Shown here one piece after another: positions 6,193 to 7,225 of a stretch of DNA of 7,225 nucleotides. The notes under the pieces were generated by a model. The model searched no databases. It was given only the letters and a program-made list of their open reading frames with translations, and had not been told where the DNA came from. Every line of letters begins with the position of its first letter. Position 1 is the first letter of the stretch. Position numbers and translations under genes: made by a program. Where the stretch lies: assembly GCA_003162555.1 (NCBI GenBank), contig PMNQ01000271.1, forward strand, positions 1 through 7,225, written 5' to 3'. This DNA comes from Gammaproteobacteria bacterium. GTDB taxonomy: Bacteria > Pseudomonadota > Gammaproteobacteria > Steroidobacterales > Steroidobacteraceae.

Positions 6193-6212
6193 CGCTGTAC
6201 CGGCTGCAGCTG

Positions 6213-6218
6213 AGGAGG
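6213..6218 (+). promoter_or_regulatory. Shine-Dalgarno deciding the DUF3014 start
   Basis: AGGAGG lies 5 nt before the GTG at 6224. This perfect Shine-Dalgarno favours 6224 over the in-frame GTG at 6182, which overlaps the proposed promoter. It also places the membrane helix directly at the N-terminus. Confidence 0.8.
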
Positions 6219-6223
6219 CGCTC

Positions 6224-7018
6224 GTGTACAACAAGGCAATTCCCGTTCTGGCTGCAATCCTGCTGCTGGGGAGCGCTGCCGCCTGGTATTGGTGGCCGCG
6301 CCTGGCGCCCAGCGCGGCACCGCCACCGCCAGTGACCGCGCCGCCCGCGCCAGAGGCGGCTCCGGAGATCGCCAATCCGATGCCCGCGGCGGACGCGGGC
6401 GCCACGCCTTTACCGGCGCTGGCTGACAGCGACTCGCCGTTTGCCACAGCGCTGATTGCCGTTCCGGGGGCCGGCGGGGTACGCAAGTTTCTGCGACCCG
6501 AAAACCTCATCCGCCACCTGGTGGCGACGGTAGACAGCCTGCCGCGGCGCCGGCTGGCGGTGGATCTGCGCCCGCTCCAGCCCACAGGCGGTACGCTTAC
6601 GGTCAGCGGCGGCGATGAGCAGGCCACGCTGGACGAGCACAACACGCTGCGTTACGGCCCGTTGGTCGCCATCCTCGGGAGCCTGGACATGCGCGCCGTG
6701 AACAGCCTGTACCAGCATTACTATCCGTTGTTTCAGCGCGCCTACCAGGACCTGGGCTACCCGCAGGGTTATTTCAACGATCGGCTGGTGGTCGCCATCG
6801 ACAACCTGCTGGCGACGCCAAAACCCACGGTGCCACTGGCGCTGGTTCGCCCCAAGGTGTTCTGGGAATACGCCGACCCGGACCTCGAGACGCGCTCGGC
6901 CGGACAAAAGTTGATGCTGCGCATCGGTGCCGACAATTCGGCCGTGGTTGAACGCAAGCTCCGCGAGCTGCGCGCGCTGGTGGCGACGGGCGCCAGCGCG
7001 GCGCCCGCGAACCATTGA
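6224..7018 (+). CDS. DUF3014 family protein, N-terminally membrane-anchored
   Basis: This is a 264-residue protein of unknown function. An N-terminal hydrophobic helix (about residues 5-21, AIPVLAAILLLGSAAAWYWW) is followed by a Pro/Ala-rich linker to about residue 60, then a folded domain probably in the periplasm. The domain shows the pattern I associate with DUF3014: SDSPF, LIRHLVATVDSLPRR, NTLRYGPLV, LYQHYYPLFQRAYQDLGYP, GYFNDRLVVAIDNLLATP, RPKVFWEYADPDLE and SAGQKLMLRIG. The start is GTG 6224, set by AGGAGG. It diverges from phaE and is followed after 27 nt by a lipoprotein-like ORF on the same strand. Nothing ties it functionally to PHA; it may simply be a neighbour. Family assignment is from memory of conserved motifs. 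Confidence 0.85.
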   Translation: MYNKAIPVLAAILLLGSAAAWYWWPRLAPSAAPPPPVTAPPAPEAAPEIANPMPAADAGATPLPALADSDSPFATALIAVPGAGGVRKFLRPENLIRHLVATVDSLPRRRLAVDLRPLQPTGGTLTVSGGDEQATLDEHNTLRYGPLVAILGSLDMRAVNSLYQHYYPLFQRAYQDLGYPQGYFNDRLVVAIDNLLATPKPTVPLALVRPKVFWEYADPDLETRSAGQKLMLRIGADNSAVVERKLRELRALVATGASAAPANH

Positions 7019-7045
7019 CGGCGCCGGCAGTCCATACTGCGTAGC

Positions 7046-7225
7046 ATGCGCTCCCCCTCAACTTCGCTCGCCGCCCGGTGCGCCGCGTTTGCCATTGCGC
7101 TCACCTGCGGCGCTTGCAGCACGCTCGCGACCAACCCCGCCGCCACGACTCCCGCGCTGGCGGGCGATTGGCAGCAGGATGTCGCCGCCAGCGAGGACTT
7201 CGACAGCAAGTTCATGGCCGTGCTG
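7046..7225 (+). CDS. Putative lipoprotein or secreted protein, 5' part only
   Basis: The frame is open from ATG 7046 to the right window edge (60 codons, no stop). The N-terminus has Arg residues (R2, R11), then a hydrophobic stretch (CAAFAIALTCGAC) and a small-residue region ending in Cys24-Ser. This looks like a signal peptide. The lipobox is irregular (Cys-Gly-Ala-Cys, with Cys rather than Leu at -3), so lipidation is uncertain. The mature part (GDWQQDVAASEDFDSKF) is not recognised. No strong ribosome binding site is seen, but the gene lies 27 nt after the DUF3014 stop and could be co-transcribed. Codon GC bias and the signal-like N-terminus support a real gene. Confidence 0.6.
   Translation, partial: MRSPSTSLAARCAAFAIALTCGACSTLATNPAATTPALAGDWQQDVAASEDFDSKFMAVL

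Noticed and set aside
1..7225. CRISPR arrays, tRNA or rRNA genes, insertion sequences
   Set aside because: No regularly spaced repeats, cloverleaf-like segments, transposase-like frames or terminal inverted repeats were seen on reading either strand.

Overview
The window is high-GC proteobacterial DNA and reads as a polyhydroxyalkanoate (PHA) locus. It carries two PHA synthases of different classes, placed convergently. The PhaE/PhaC pair closely resembles the class III synthases of purple sulfur bacteria such as Allochromatium. With the DUF3014 protein at the right, this suggests a gammaproteobacterium, perhaps of the Nevskiales/Steroidobacterales/Xanthomonadales group. That placement is from memory of the families and is not tested.

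Left part, plus strand: the 3' end of a short-chain dehydrogenase/reductase (to 280) is followed by a ~200 bp intergenic region. This region holds a strongly AT-rich island, a perfect 17-bp palindrome and a good sigma70-type promoter. The promoter's -35 box is overlapped by a TGCA-n-TGCA palindrome. It drives a short phasin (480-839), then a terminator-like hairpin, then a class I-type PHA synthase (907-2664).

Middle and right, minus strand: phaE (6145-5174), class III phaC (5171-4101) and a SpuC-like class III aminotransferase (4073-2694) form a tight operon with gaps of 2 and 27 nt. It runs convergently toward the class I phaC. PhaE has an unusual glycine/methionine/proline hexapeptide repeat in its middle. 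Right edge, plus strand: diverging from phaE over a 78-bp spacer are a membrane-anchored DUF3014 protein (6224-7018) and the start of a lipoprotein-like ORF cut by the window edge.

Taken together, the genes point to granule formation. The phasin would coat granules, one synthase would act alone and the other as a PhaC-PhaE complex. The reductase may supply 3-hydroxyacyl-CoA, and the aminotransferase may link polyamine or omega-amino-acid breakdown to carbon storage. The last two roles are inferred from position.
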